Below are positions 5,921 through 13,171 of a stretch of 19,165 nt of DNA, piece after piece; position 1 is the stretch's first letter; every line of letters starts with the position of its first letter. Source of the DNA: an uncultured Rhodospirillales bacterium (GTDB lineage Bacteria; Pseudomonadota; Alphaproteobacteria; Acetobacterales; Acetobacteraceae); contig CAIVDX010000522.1 of the NCBI GenBank assembly GCA_903904805.1, positions 1 through 19,165 on the forward strand, written 5' to 3'. Below the pieces are notes generated by a model. The model was not told the DNA's origin and ran no database searches. It worked only from the letters and a program-made list of their open reading frames with translations. The position numbers and the translations under genes are program-made.

Positions 5921-7432
5921 CTAGGCCGGCACGGCCTTCTCCCGTTTGCGCTGCACCGAGCTTGGGATACGCAGCGCATCCCGGTATTTGGCCACGGTCC
6001 GGCGTGCAATGTCCACGCCCTCCCGCTTGAGGATCGCCACAATCGCGTCGTCGGACAACACGTCGTCTGCAGTTTCACGCGCGACCATTTCACGGATGCG
6101 ATGACGCACCGCTTCGGCACTGTGACTTTCGCCTGAGGTACCGGCAATCGCTGTCGTAAAGAAATATTTTAATTCAAAAATACCGCGCGGGGTGGCGATA
6201 TACTTGTTCGACGTGACCCGGCTGACCGTGCTTTCATGCAGTTCCACCGCAGCGGCAATGTCGCGCAAGATCAGCGGGCGAAGAAACCCCACGCCGTGGC
6301 GAAAGAACGCATCCTGCTGACGCACAATCTCGGAGGCGACTTTCAGGATGGTCTGTGCTCGTTGCTGGAGTGATTTGACCAGCCAGTTGGCCGTCTGCAA
6401 CCGCTCGGCCAGATAGACCTTTTCCTCCTTGGCGGCGCGCGGCAGTACCTTGGCGGTCAGGGTCTGATTCACCAGCACGCGCGGCAGCGTTTCCGGGTTC
6501 AGTTCCAATATCCAGCCGCCGTCCGGGGTGGCGCGCATTAGCAGGTCGGGCACCACCGGGCGCATCGGGGCGGCGTCAAACATGGCACCGGGCTTCGGGT
6601 CCAGCCGCTTCAACTCGGCGATCATGTCCGTCAGATCGGCGGAGTCGACACCGCAGACCTGCATCAATTGCTTGTTATCGCGCCGCGCCAACAGTTCCAG
6701 GTTGTCCAGCAGCGCCTGCATCGCCGGGTCCAGCCGGTTGCGCTCGGCCAGTTGCACCATCAGGCACTCACGCAGGTCGCGCGCAAACATGCCGGTGGGG
6801 TCGAAGCGCATCATGCGCGCGCGCACCGATTCCACCTTGGCCAAGTCGATGCCAAGCGTGCGGGCGATGTCCTCCGGGGCCACCGGCAGGCGGCCCGAGG
6901 GTTCCAGCAGCGCCACCAGCGCCGCGCCGATCATGCGCTCCTGCGGGTCGAAGAACGACAGCCGCACCTGCTCGCTCAGGTGCTCGCGCAGCGTCTTGCT
7001 GCTCTCGGCGAAGTCGTCGATGGACAGCCCGCCATCGTCGAAATCCGCGGACCCGCCCTTGCCCATCGCCACGCCGTCGGAGGCGCCGCCGGGGTCGTAG
7101 GTTTCGCCGTATTCGTTGTCCAGCGGTGCCGCGTGCTCGGCAATCAGCGTGTCGGAGCGCGCCAGATCGGCGCTGTCGGGCAGTTGCGGCGCGTCCTCGA
7201 ACCCGGTGGCGTCCGGCGCGTCCGCCCCGCTGCGCAACTGGTCCACCGCCGCGCGCTCGATCGGCGGCTCGGCGCGTTCGTCGCGTTCCAGCAGCGGGTT
7301 ACGCTCCAGTTCCTCCTCGACGAAGGCGGCGACTTCCACGTTGGAGAATTGCAGCAGCTTGATCGCCTGACGCAGCTGCGGCGTCATGACCAAGGATTGC
7401 GATTGACGCAGATCGAGACGCGGGCCGATCAC
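5921..7432 (-). CDS. rpoN: RNA polymerase sigma-54 factor
   Basis: Alternative sigma factor that recognises -24/-12 promoters and needs AAA+ activators. The 503-aa product has Region I at about 1-50 (LRQSQSLVMTPQLRQAIKLLQ) and an acidic Region II. The core-binding domain lies at about 120-300, a helix-turn-helix around ESTVSRVTSNKYI, and the diagnostic RpoN box ARRTVAKYRD at 476-485 followed by IPSS. The start codon is GTG; no good Shine-Dalgarno precedes it, but the protein begins exactly where family members do, so the start is likely right. It is followed by hpf and preceded by lptB with a 132-base gap. I found no convincing -24/-12 site within the window. Confidence 0.97.
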   Translation of the reverse strand: MIGPRLDLRQSQSLVMTPQLRQAIKLLQFSNVEVAAFVEEELERNPLLERDERAEPPIERAAVDQLRSGADAPDATGFEDAPQLPDSADLARSDTLIAEHAAPLDNEYGETYDPGGASDGVAMGKGGSADFDDGGLSIDDFAESSKTLREHLSEQVRLSFFDPQERMIGAALVALLEPSGRLPVAPEDIARTLGIDLAKVESVRARMMRFDPTGMFARDLRECLMVQLAERNRLDPAMQALLDNLELLARRDNKQLMQVCGVDSADLTDMIAELKRLDPKPGAMFDAAPMRPVVPDLLMRATPDGGWILELNPETLPRVLVNQTLTAKVLPRAAKEEKVYLAERLQTANWLVKSLQQRAQTILKVASEIVRQQDAFFRHGVGFLRPLILRDIAAAVELHESTVSRVTSNKYIATPRGIFELKYFFTTAIAGTSGESHSAEAVRHRIREMVARETADDVLSDDAIVAILKREGVDIARRTVAKYRDALRIPSSVQRKREKAVPA

Positions 7433-7455
7433 AATCTGGTACTCTGGTCCGATTC

Positions 7456-7476
7456 AACGGGGCGCTTGCCCCTGTT
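7456..7476 (-). other. Stem-loop in the lptB-rpoN gap
   Basis: On the minus strand AACAGGGGC pairs with GCCCCGTT around an AAGC loop, with one bulged A, giving eight base pairs. It sits about 25 bases before the rpoN start and is not followed by a U-tract. It could be an attenuator, a processing site or a structured leader; no firm role. The rest of the 132-base gap shows no clear promoter to me. Confidence 0.25.
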
Positions 7477-7564
7477 GCCGCAGTGCAGCGCGCCGGGGCC
7501 GCTTTGGCAAGCAAGAATCGTGCTGCCGCCTTTTGAAACGCAACGCGGCCATAAAATCAATGTC

Positions 7565-8317
7565 TTACAGACTGAATCGCTCGCCCAGATACACGCGGCG
7601 CACGCCCTCATGCGCCACCACTTCCTGCGGGCGGCCTTCCATCAGCACCTGCCCGTCATGCAGGATGTAGGCGCGGTCGATGATCTCCAGCGTCTCGCGC
7701 ACGTTATGGTCGGTGATCAGCACGCCGATACCACGATCCTTCAAATGCGAGACCAGGTCACGGATTTCACCCACGGCGATGGGGTCAATGCCGGCCAGCG
7801 GCTCATCGAGCAGAATATAGCCGGGCTGGGTGGCCAGCGCGCGGGCAATCTCCACGCGGCGTCGCTCGCCGCCTGACAGCGCCAGTGCCGGCGTGCGACG
7901 CAGATGGCTGATACCGAATTCGGCAAGCAATTCGTCCAGCATCATATCGCGCCGCGCCGGATCAGGCTCGGCAACCTCGAGGGCGGCGCGGATATTCTGT
8001 TCGACGTTCAGCCCGCGAAACACGCTCGCCTCCTGTGGCAGATAGCCGATGCCCAGGCGCGCGCGGCGATACATCGGCAACGATGTGATGTCGTTGCCAT
8101 CAAGGCTGATCGAACCGGTGTCCGGCTTCACCAGCCCGACAATCATGTAAAAGGTGGTGGTCTTGCCAGCCCCGTTCGGACCGAGCAGCCCCACCGCCTC
8201 GCCGCGACGGACATTGATCGAGACGTTCCGCACGACCGGGCGCTTCTTGTAGACCTTGCCGACACCTTTGGCCGACAGGCCGGCACCGCCATCCAATACG
8301 CGCAGATGCTCGTTCAT
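7565..8317 (-). CDS. lptB: Lipopolysaccharide export ABC transporter ATP-binding protein
   Basis: Cytoplasmic ATPase that drives LptFG to extract lipopolysaccharide from the inner membrane and push it along the LptC-LptA bridge. The 250-aa protein has Walker A GPNGAGKT at 46-53, Q-loop Q95 in YLPQEASVF, signature LSGGE at 147-151, Walker B ending in D171-E172 (YILLDEP), and H-loop H204 in TDHNV. LPQEASVFRGLNV is typical of LptB. GGGAG lies seven bases before the ATG. The gap to the lptA stop is 13 bases. The membrane partners LptF and LptG are not in this window. Confidence 0.97.
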   Translation of the reverse strand: MNEHLRVLDGGAGLSAKGVGKVYKKRPVVRNVSINVRRGEAVGLLGPNGAGKTTTFYMIVGLVKPDTGSISLDGNDITSLPMYRRARLGIGYLPQEASVFRGLNVEQNIRAALEVAEPDPARRDMMLDELLAEFGISHLRRTPALALSGGERRRVEIARALATQPGYILLDEPLAGIDPIAVGEIRDLVSHLKDRGIGVLITDHNVRETLEIIDRAYILHDGQVLMEGRPQEVVAHEGVRRVYLGERFSL

Positions 8318-8330
8318 GCCCGATCTCCCA

Positions 8331-9323
8331 TCATGGCTTGCCCGGCCCTGTCACCGGCGTGCCTGGCGCGGTGGTGTCGTTGGGCACCACCAGCCCCTGC
8401 ACACGTTCACCTGGGGCTGCCAGCAGGCGGTAGATGCCAGTGTTCAGATCAACCTCAAGATCCGCGCCGTTCACCTGATTTGCCCCTTGGGTGAGATGCG
8501 CGTTGCCCGCCAGCCGCGCGAGACCGGTGGGCGGCAGATAGACGCCACGATCGCCGCGTACCGTCTGGGTGGGCGTGCGGATCACCACGTTGCCGAACGC
8601 TTCGGCGCGGTCGAGCTTGCCGCTCTGCTGTGCCATCTCGTCGGAGGTACTGCCGGCGGCGGGCTTCGTCGGCGCGGGCTTCACAGCGGATTTCTCGCCG
8701 TTCTTATCGGCATCGTTGGTCATATAGGCCACCACGGTGTCGGCCGACAGTTGGCGCGCATCGGCGGTGGTGATCACCGCGGCACCGCGCGCCACCGCCA
8801 TGTGACGGTTGGCCCAGTATTCCAGCGAATCCCGCGCGGTGATCAGCTGGTTCGGCGTATTCAGCCGCAGATTGTTGCCGGTGAGCACCAGCACCGACTG
8901 GTCGATGTCGTAGATGGCGTGGTCGGCGGTGGCGCGATCGGTGGCGGTGTAGATGCGCACATTGCCGATCGCCTCGAGCCGGTAGATCTCGCTGCCACCG
9001 GTCTCGTCGGCCGCACCCGGCGTGCCCGCAGTCGCTGCCGCCTTTTGCACCGGCGCGGCCTGGCCGCTGCCCGCCTGGGTCGGCGCGCCGGCCTTGTGGC
9101 GGTAATGCGCGAGCAGCCGGTCGGCAAGCACTGTCACATCACCGCGCACGGCGCGCGCGTCACCATGCGCGATCACCATCTGCTCGTTCTGATGCCAATC
9201 CAGACCGTCGCGCGCGGTAATTTCGATCGGCCCGCCATGCGACAGATCAAGCTGCTGGGCGCGCGTTGGCGCGCCGGCCAGCAGCAGAATCGCCAGAAGC
9301 GGCACCATCCGCGCATGCATCAT
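8331..9323 (-). CDS. lptA: LptA/OstA-like periplasmic lipopolysaccharide transport protein
   Basis: Periplasmic beta-jellyroll protein expected to bridge LptC and LptD during lipopolysaccharide transport. A signal peptide covers about the first 23 residues (LLAILLLAG, cleavage probably after TRA). OstA-like repeats are visible at about 30-75 (IEITARDGLDWHQNEQMVIAHGDARAV), 110-190 and 240-310 (GVYLPPTGLARLAGNAHLTQ). The 330-aa length is much more than the ~185 aa of E. coli LptA, because of extra repeat units and two Ala/Pro/Lys-rich low-complexity inserts near 78-105 and 210-230. The start overlaps the lptC stop as ATGA, so the two are translationally coupled. Confidence 0.88.
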   Translation of the reverse strand: MMHARMVPLLAILLLAGAPTRAQQLDLSHGGPIEITARDGLDWHQNEQMVIAHGDARAVRGDVTVLADRLLAHYRHKAGAPTQAGSGQAAPVQKAAATAGTPGAADETGGSEIYRLEAIGNVRIYTATDRATADHAIYDIDQSVLVLTGNNLRLNTPNQLITARDSLEYWANRHMAVARGAAVITTADARQLSADTVVAYMTNDADKNGEKSAVKPAPTKPAAGSTSDEMAQQSGKLDRAEAFGNVVIRTPTQTVRGDRGVYLPPTGLARLAGNAHLTQGANQVNGADLEVDLNTGIYRLLAAPGERVQGLVVPNDTTAPGTPVTGPGKP

Positions 9324-10042
9324 GATCCATCACCATTCAGCACGAGCTTCGCCGGGCCGGTGAACTGCACCACCGCGCCCTTGTCGGTGATTGCGTAGGC
9401 CTGTGCGTCCAGCGTGCCGAACGGACCTTCGGCATGCACCTGCGCGTTGGCCACCGCTGCACCCTGCTTGAGGTCGACGGTGGCGACATCGCTGTGCAGC
9501 ACCGTGCCATCATCGCGATAGACCGCGACCTCGCCGGACAGATCGAGCAGGCCGCCATGCGGCTGATACACGCCCTGCTGCGCGCGCAGCATCATCCAGC
9601 TGCCGCTCTCGCTGAGCGCATCGCCGGCCGGCGTCACCAGGTCGATCCGGTCGTCATTGATCTGCGTGGCGGTCTGCGCGGTCAGCGTGTAGGGACGGCC
9701 GTGCTCATCCACACCGTGATAGCGGGCATCGGTCACCCGGGCACCGCCGACCGAACTGGTAGACAGCCGACGAAATGTGACGCGCTCCTGATCGGACAAC
9801 CGCGCCAATTCCGGCCAGAGCGCGATCGAGGCCAGCAGGATCGCGGCGCAGGCGGGCAGCATGATCTTGGCCAGGCGCACAGCGACGCGCCGGCGCGCCA
9901 GAGCGGCGGCAGTCGGCGCCGCCCGGCGGGAAAAGCCCCCGCCGTCCATCATGCGTGTGCGGCGTGGCTGGATCGGACGCACCGGGTCCTGCGTGCCCCC
10001 CAGATTTTGACTGCCGAGGCTTTGGGGCGGGCGCTGGGTCAT
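9320..10042 (-). CDS. lptC: LptC-family lipopolysaccharide export protein
   Basis: Bitopic inner-membrane protein expected to receive lipopolysaccharide from LptB2FG and pass it to LptA. The 240-aa product begins with a cytoplasmic Pro/Arg-rich tail of about 55 residues, longer than in E. coli. One membrane segment follows at about 58-76 (AKIMLPACAAILLASIALW). The LptC periplasmic domain comes next (ARYHGVDEHGRPYTLTA, then LDLSGEVAVYRDDGTVLHS). An internal ATG pair near residue 31 could be an alternative start. Its ATG overlaps the TGA of the upstream kdsD frame as ATGA, and its own TGA overlaps the lptA ATG. Both overlaps indicate coupled translation through the block. Confidence 0.86.
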   Translation of the reverse strand: MTQRPPQSLGSQNLGGTQDPVRPIQPRRTRMMDGGGFSRRAAPTAAALARRRVAVRLAKIMLPACAAILLASIALWPELARLSDQERVTFRRLSTSSVGGARVTDARYHGVDEHGRPYTLTAQTATQINDDRIDLVTPAGDALSESGSWMMLRAQQGVYQPHGGLLDLSGEVAVYRDDGTVLHSDVATVDLKQGAAVANAQVHAEGPFGTLDAQAYAITDKGAVVQFTGPAKLVLNGDGS

Positions 10043-10245
10043 GCCACACCCGCGCGCAGCAGATCGTGGATGTGCAGAATGCCCACAGGCCTGCCGGTCT
10101 GGTCAGTGACGAACAGGCTGGTGATCGGCCGCGTGCCGGCATTCATCCGGTGCAGCGCCTCGGCGGCCAGTTCGTCGGGGCCGATGGTGCGCGGATCGCG
10201 CGTCATCACCTCGGCCACAGTGCGGGTCAGCAGCAACGGGCCCAT
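10039..10245 (-). CDS. C-terminal CBS domain of KdsD, separated by an in-frame stop
   Basis: A 68-aa open frame that is clearly the end of a KdsD/KpsF protein (RTVAEVMTRDP, then MNAGTRPITSLFVTDQTGRPVGILHIHDLL). It lies in the same reading frame as the upstream kdsD piece, from which a single TAA at 10258-10260 divides it. The ATG at 10245 comes 12 bases after that stop with only a weak GCGAG before it. If translated, it would arise by reinitiation or as the tail of a readthrough product. Its TGA overlaps the lptC start, so ribosomes crossing this segment would help lptC translation. Without those events it is a remnant. Confidence 0.6.
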   Translation of the reverse strand: MGPLLLTRTVAEVMTRDPRTIGPDELAAEALHRMNAGTRPITSLFVTDQTGRPVGILHIHDLLRAGVA

Positions 10246-10257
10246 CTCGCGGCGCAG

Positions 10258-11025
10258 TTAGCCGTCGGTCACCACGCCGACAAGCCGGCCCTGCCCGTCC
10301 GTCACGCCCAGCACACCGAAGCGCGCCTCGGTCATGATGATCAGAGCGCGATCCATCTTGGTGGCCTCAGGCGCGAGCGGCACCGCCTCGCCGCCATGCA
10401 TCAATGCGGCAACCTTGCGCAGCCGCGCGCCAAGCTTGCCGCCCGGATGGAACTGCCGGAAGTCGCGCGCGGTGAAGCCCTTTCGGGTCAGCAACGCCAC
10501 CGCCAGCGCGTCGCCCAGCGCAAGTTGCATGGTGGTGGAGGTTGTCGGCGCGAGGCCGTTTGGGCAGGCCTCCGGCGCGTCCGGCAGGATCAGCGCGACA
10601 TCGGCCGCGGTGGCAAGCGCGGAGTCTGCGCGCGCCGTGATGGCGATCAGGCCGATGCCGAAGCGACGGGAATGCGCCACCAGATCGGCCAGTTCAGCCG
10701 TCTCGCCTGAATTGGACAACGCCAGGATCACGTCGTTCGCCACGATCATGCCGAGATCGCCGTGCGATGCCTCGGCGGGGTGGACGAACAAGGACGGAGT
10801 GCCAGTCGAGGCCAGCGTGGCGGCGATCTTACGACCGACATGGCCTGACTTGCCCATGCCGGTGACAACGACGCGGCCCTCGGCCGTGGCCAGACGTTCG
10901 ACCGCATCGGCAAAATGACTGTCCAGCACCGCCGACAATGCGGAAAGTCCAGCTATTTCCGCAGCCAACACCTCCCGCGCGACTGCCAGATCGGCGTCAC
11001 GGGCCATTGCGAGTGCGGTGCTCAT
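10258..11025 (-). CDS. kdsD: D-arabinose 5-phosphate isomerase (KdsD/KpsF family), catalytic part ending at premature TAA
   Basis: Converts D-ribulose 5-phosphate to D-arabinose 5-phosphate, the first step toward Kdo for lipopolysaccharide. The 255-aa product holds the SIS domain (TGMGKSGHVGRKIA, ASHGDLGM, LSNSGETAE) and the first CBS domain at about 205-255. The catalytic residues K59, E111, E152 and H193 are all present at the same numbers as in E. coli KdsD. The protein stops at TDG, where the family continues as TDGDLRR; the codon expected to encode Asp is TAA (10260-10258). Reading on in frame gives LRRE and a complete second CBS domain, ending at 328 codons, the usual family length. The active-site domain is intact, so isomerase activity may survive. 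It is the first gene of the Lpt block. Confidence 0.85.
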   Translation of the reverse strand: MSTALAMARDADLAVAREVLAAEIAGLSALSAVLDSHFADAVERLATAEGRVVVTGMGKSGHVGRKIAATLASTGTPSLFVHPAEASHGDLGMIVANDVILALSNSGETAELADLVAHSRRFGIGLIAITARADSALATAADVALILPDAPEACPNGLAPTTSTTMQLALGDALAVALLTRKGFTARDFRQFHPGGKLGARLRKVAALMHGGEAVPLAPEATKMDRALIIMTEARFGVLGVTDGQGRLVGVVTDG

Positions 11026-11130
11026 GGACCACCGGTGATTGTAACAATATGCATCATCTGTGCCAAGTATGGGCCTCGGCAGGCGGGTTGGTCAACTGAG
11101 CGATGACAAAACCGATAAAGGGAAAGAGTT

Positions 11131-11165
11131 GTTCTTTCTTGAAAGAAAGAACCAAAGAACTTTTG
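11131..11165. repeat. Dispersed palindromic repeat, copy A
   Basis: GTTCTTTCTT at 11131-11140 and AAGAAAGAAC at 11143-11152 form a near-continuous 22-base palindrome, followed by CAAAGAACTTTTG. The 35-base unit matches copy B at 14787-14821 at 31 positions, in the same orientation. It lies in the 187-base gap between rnd and kdsD, and its low GC stands out against the surroundings. Confidence 0.6.
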
Positions 11166-11171
11166 AAGGCT

Positions 11172-11193
11172 GTTCCCGTCGCCGCGACGGAAC
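11172..11193 (-). terminator. Candidate terminator stem-loop downstream of rnd
   Basis: GTTCC(C)GTCG at 11172-11181 pairs with CGACGGAAC at 11185-11193 around a three-base loop, nine base pairs with one bulged C. It begins about 20 bases past the rnd stop on the minus strand. No clean U-tract follows at once, but the AT-rich palindromic repeat lies just beyond and could contribute. Confidence 0.4.
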
Positions 11194-11212
11194 CGGACCC
11201 GGGGTCTGTGGG

Positions 11213-11848
11213 TCAGTGGCTGAAGAGGTCCGGGACTTCGTAGCCGAGCAGGTCCAGATGGGCGCGGGCGGGGAGGAACTTGAAACAGGCTTCGGCGAGG
11301 GCGAGACGACCCTCCCTTGCCAGCAACGCCTCCAGCTTCGCCCAGAGGGCATGCAGATGCAGAACGTCGCTCGCTGCGTAGGCCAGTTGTTCGGGGGTCA
11401 GATCAGGGCTGCCCCAATCAGAGCTCTGCTGTTGCTTGGAAATCTCGACCGACAACAATTCGCGGCACAAATCACGCAGGCCGTGGCGATCAGTGAAGGT
11501 GCGCACAAGCTTGGCGGCGATCTTGGTGCAGATCACCGGGGAGGTCTCGATGCCCAGATGCTGGCGGATCATCGCGATGTCGAAGCGGCCGAAATGGAAC
11601 AGCTTCTTCACATTCTGATCCAGCAGCAGGGCGCGCAGATTGGGGCATTCATAGCCCTGCCCGCCGAGCGAGGGGGGAATCAGCTGCACAAGATGAGCGG
11701 TACCGTCACCGGCGGACAGCTGCACCAGGCACAGACGATCGCGCTCGGGGCGCAGGCCCATCGTCTCGGTGTCGATCGCCACCATCGCGCCGAATGAAAT
11801 GCCGGCGGGCAGATCATTGCGATGTAGTTGGATATTGCTGCTGCTCAT
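11213..11848 (-). CDS. rnd: RNase D-like DEDDy 3'-5' exonuclease
   Basis: Predicted 3'-5' exoribonuclease involved in tRNA or RNA 3' maturation. The 211-aa protein carries the DEDDy motifs: Exo I AIDTETMGL (D and E), Exo II in HFGRFDIAMI (D), and Exo III YAASDV (Y and D). It is about half the length of E. coli RNase D and lacks the HRDC domains, as is usual for the short alphaproteobacterial form. The ATG at 11848 is chosen, with GAGG six bases upstream; the longer open frame back to 11953 would run into the tRNA gene. It lies 61 bases downstream of tRNA-Leu on the same strand, so the tRNA may be a processed 5' part of its transcript. Confidence 0.9.
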   Translation of the reverse strand: MSSSNIQLHRNDLPAGISFGAMVAIDTETMGLRPERDRLCLVQLSAGDGTAHLVQLIPPSLGGQGYECPNLRALLLDQNVKKLFHFGRFDIAMIRQHLGIETSPVICTKIAAKLVRTFTDRHGLRDLCRELLSVEISKQQQSSDWGSPDLTPEQLAYAASDVLHLHALWAKLEALLAREGRLALAEACFKFLPARAHLDLLGYEVPDLFSH

Positions 11849-11884
11849 TGGATGCCTCACCAAGCGAACCGCCCGCGGCGGCCC

Positions 11885-11904
11885 CGCAGAGACTATTCCC
11901 TGCG
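11885..11904 (-). other. Stem-loop just after tRNA-Leu
   Basis: On the minus strand CGCAGGGA pairs with TCTCTGCG around an ATAG loop, eight pairs including one G-U. It starts six bases after the tRNA CCA. There is no U-tract. It may be a weak terminator or a landmark for tRNA 3' processing of a tRNA-rnd transcript. Confidence 0.35.
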
Positions 11905-11909
11905 AGGTT

Positions 11910-11996
11910 TGGTGCCCAGGAGAAGACTCGAACTTCCACGACCTTACGGCCACAGGTACCTGAAACCTGCGCGTCTACCAATTCCGCCACCTGGGC
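11910..11996 (-). tRNA. tRNA-Leu (anticodon CAG)
   Basis: An 87-base class II tRNA including an encoded CCA (11912-11910). The acceptor stem pairs GCCCAGG with CCTGGGC, followed by discriminator A. The D-arm has GGTAGACGC. The anticodon stem CAGGT/ACCTG encloses loop TTCAGGT, so the anticodon is CAG (11962-11960), reading CUG, a favoured Leu codon in this GC-rich DNA. A long variable arm (TGGCCGTAAGGTCG) and the T-loop TTCGAGT are typical of tRNA-Leu. Confidence 0.97.
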
Positions 11997-12016
11997 ACAG
12001 GCTCGGCAGGGCGCGG

Positions 12017-12045
12017 CATGTAGCCCCCGCCAGATCACCCGTCAA
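12017..12045 (-). promoter_or_regulatory. Candidate promoter of tRNA-Leu (and rnd)
   Basis: On the minus strand a -35 TTGACG (12045-12040) is followed after 17 bases by TACATG (12022-12017). Transcription would begin near 12010, about 14 bases before the mature tRNA 5' end. The -35 is strong (five of six consensus bases), the -10 moderate. The GC-rich bases after the -10 fit a stable-RNA discriminator. Confidence 0.5.
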
Positions 12046-12144
12046 CTCCCGCGCCAAACTGCGTGCCGGTGTCGCCGCGCGTGAAATGCGGTAAGCAGGC
12101 GCACCACCTCCCTGCAGCAGCCCCGTGAGATGAGGAAGACGCCC

Positions 12145-13101
12145 ATGGCCACGCGCAAGATCGCAACACTTTTTGGCGGTTCCGGCTTCATTGGCCGCTA
12201 TCTGGTGCGCCACCTCGCCGCGCAGGGCTATGTTGTGCGCATTGCCGGGCGCGACCCGATCGCCGCAGCTCAGCTGAAGCCGTTCGGCGCGGTGGGGCAG
12301 ATCGTGCCGCTCTACGCGCCGGTCAGCCGGCCCGACGACATCGCCCGCGCGGTGGAGGAGGCCTCGGTCGTGGTAAACCTCGTCGGCATCCTCTCGGAGA
12401 GCCGGCCCGGCGATTTCCATCGAGTCCATGCCTTGGGTGCCGGCGCGATCGCCGCGGCAGCCGCCGCCGCGGGGGCGACTACTGTGCTGCAGGTCTCGGC
12501 GATTGGCGCCTCCAGCGCCTCGGATTCACTTTATGCACGCAGCAAGGCCGAGGGCGAGGCCGCGGTGTTGGCAGCCTTCCCGGCCGCGACCATCCTGCGC
12601 CCGTCGCTGGTCTTCGGTCCCGAGGACCAGTTCTTCAACCGCTTCGCAACCATGGCCGCCTGGCTGCCGGTGCTGCCGGTGATTCATGGCGACACCAAAT
12701 TCCAGCCGGTCTATGTCGGCGACGTCGCGGCTGCGATGCTGGCGGCGATCGACCGGCCCGATGCGGCTGGCGCCACGTTTGAGCTTGGTGGCCCGGCCGT
12801 GTTCAGCTTCCGTGAACTGCTCGACTGGATCCGCACCACCACCCATCGCACCCCGACGCTGCTGACCATCCCTGATTGGGTCGCCCGCATCCAGGCGGTG
12901 ATCGCCGAGCGCATGCCGGGCAAGCCCTTCACCACCGACCAGTTGCGGCTGCTGGCGCACGACAATATCTGCAACCCGGCAATGCCAGGGCTCGCCGCGC
13001 TGGGCGTGCTGCCGACCCCGGTGCAGATGGTGGTGCCCCAGTATCTGGTGCGGTTCCGGCCGGGCGGCGCGAAGAAGCCTGTTCTGGCAACCGGCAAATA
13101 G
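12145..13101 (+). CDS. NDUFA9-like complex I-associated NAD(P)-binding protein (atypical SDR)
   Basis: Atypical short-chain dehydrogenase/reductase of 318 aa. The N-terminal nucleotide-binding motif is LFGGSGFIGRYLVRHL (GxxGxxG), followed by NLVGIL and the catalytic-type YARSKAEGEAAV. The substrate-side segment has ILRPSLVFGPEDQFFNRFA and FQPVYVGDVA. This combination is typical of bacterial homologues of the mitochondrial complex I subunit NDUFA9, common in alphaproteobacteria. A role in NADH dehydrogenase assembly or quinone-related metabolism is possible but unproven in bacteria. The ATG at 12145 is preferred over one at 12130, because GAGGA at 12132-12136 gives an eight-base spacing. It is apparently monocistronic and divergent from the tRNA gene. 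Confidence 0.88.
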   Translation: MATRKIATLFGGSGFIGRYLVRHLAAQGYVVRIAGRDPIAAAQLKPFGAVGQIVPLYAPVSRPDDIARAVEEASVVVNLVGILSESRPGDFHRVHALGAGAIAAAAAAAGATTVLQVSAIGASSASDSLYARSKAEGEAAVLAAFPAATILRPSLVFGPEDQFFNRFATMAAWLPVLPVIHGDTKFQPVYVGDVAAAMLAAIDRPDAAGATFELGGPAVFSFRELLDWIRTTTHRTPTLLTIPDWVARIQAVIAERMPGKPFTTDQLRLLAHDNICNPAMPGLAALGVLPTPVQMVVPQYLVRFRPGGAKKPVLATGK

Positions 13102-13171
13102 TCCCGATCCGGCCCCTTTTATTCGGGGGCAGATGACCTAAGCCACCAAGTTGTAACATGTCGACGCATTC

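Noticed and set aside
6668..7876. 402-codon plus-strand open frame across rpoN and lptB
   Set aside because: Antisense shadow of two well-supported genes, low-complexity composition, no motif.
8256..9398. 380-codon plus-strand open frame across lptA
   Set aside because: Antisense to lptA, which has a signal peptide, OstA repeats and ATGA coupling; the frame itself looks like compositional noise.
10240..10265. Programmed stop-codon readthrough signal or selenocysteine/pyrrolysine-type recoding at the kdsD stop
   Set aside because: The codon is TAA, not TGA or TAG, and the CTG that follows is not the CTA context known to promote leaky termination. Readthrough stays possible but has no sequence signal in its favour.
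11944..12429. Minus-strand open frame of 161 codons upstream of and into the tRNA gene
   Set aside because: It is antisense to the NDUFA9-like gene and runs into tRNA-Leu, with no protein family resemblance.
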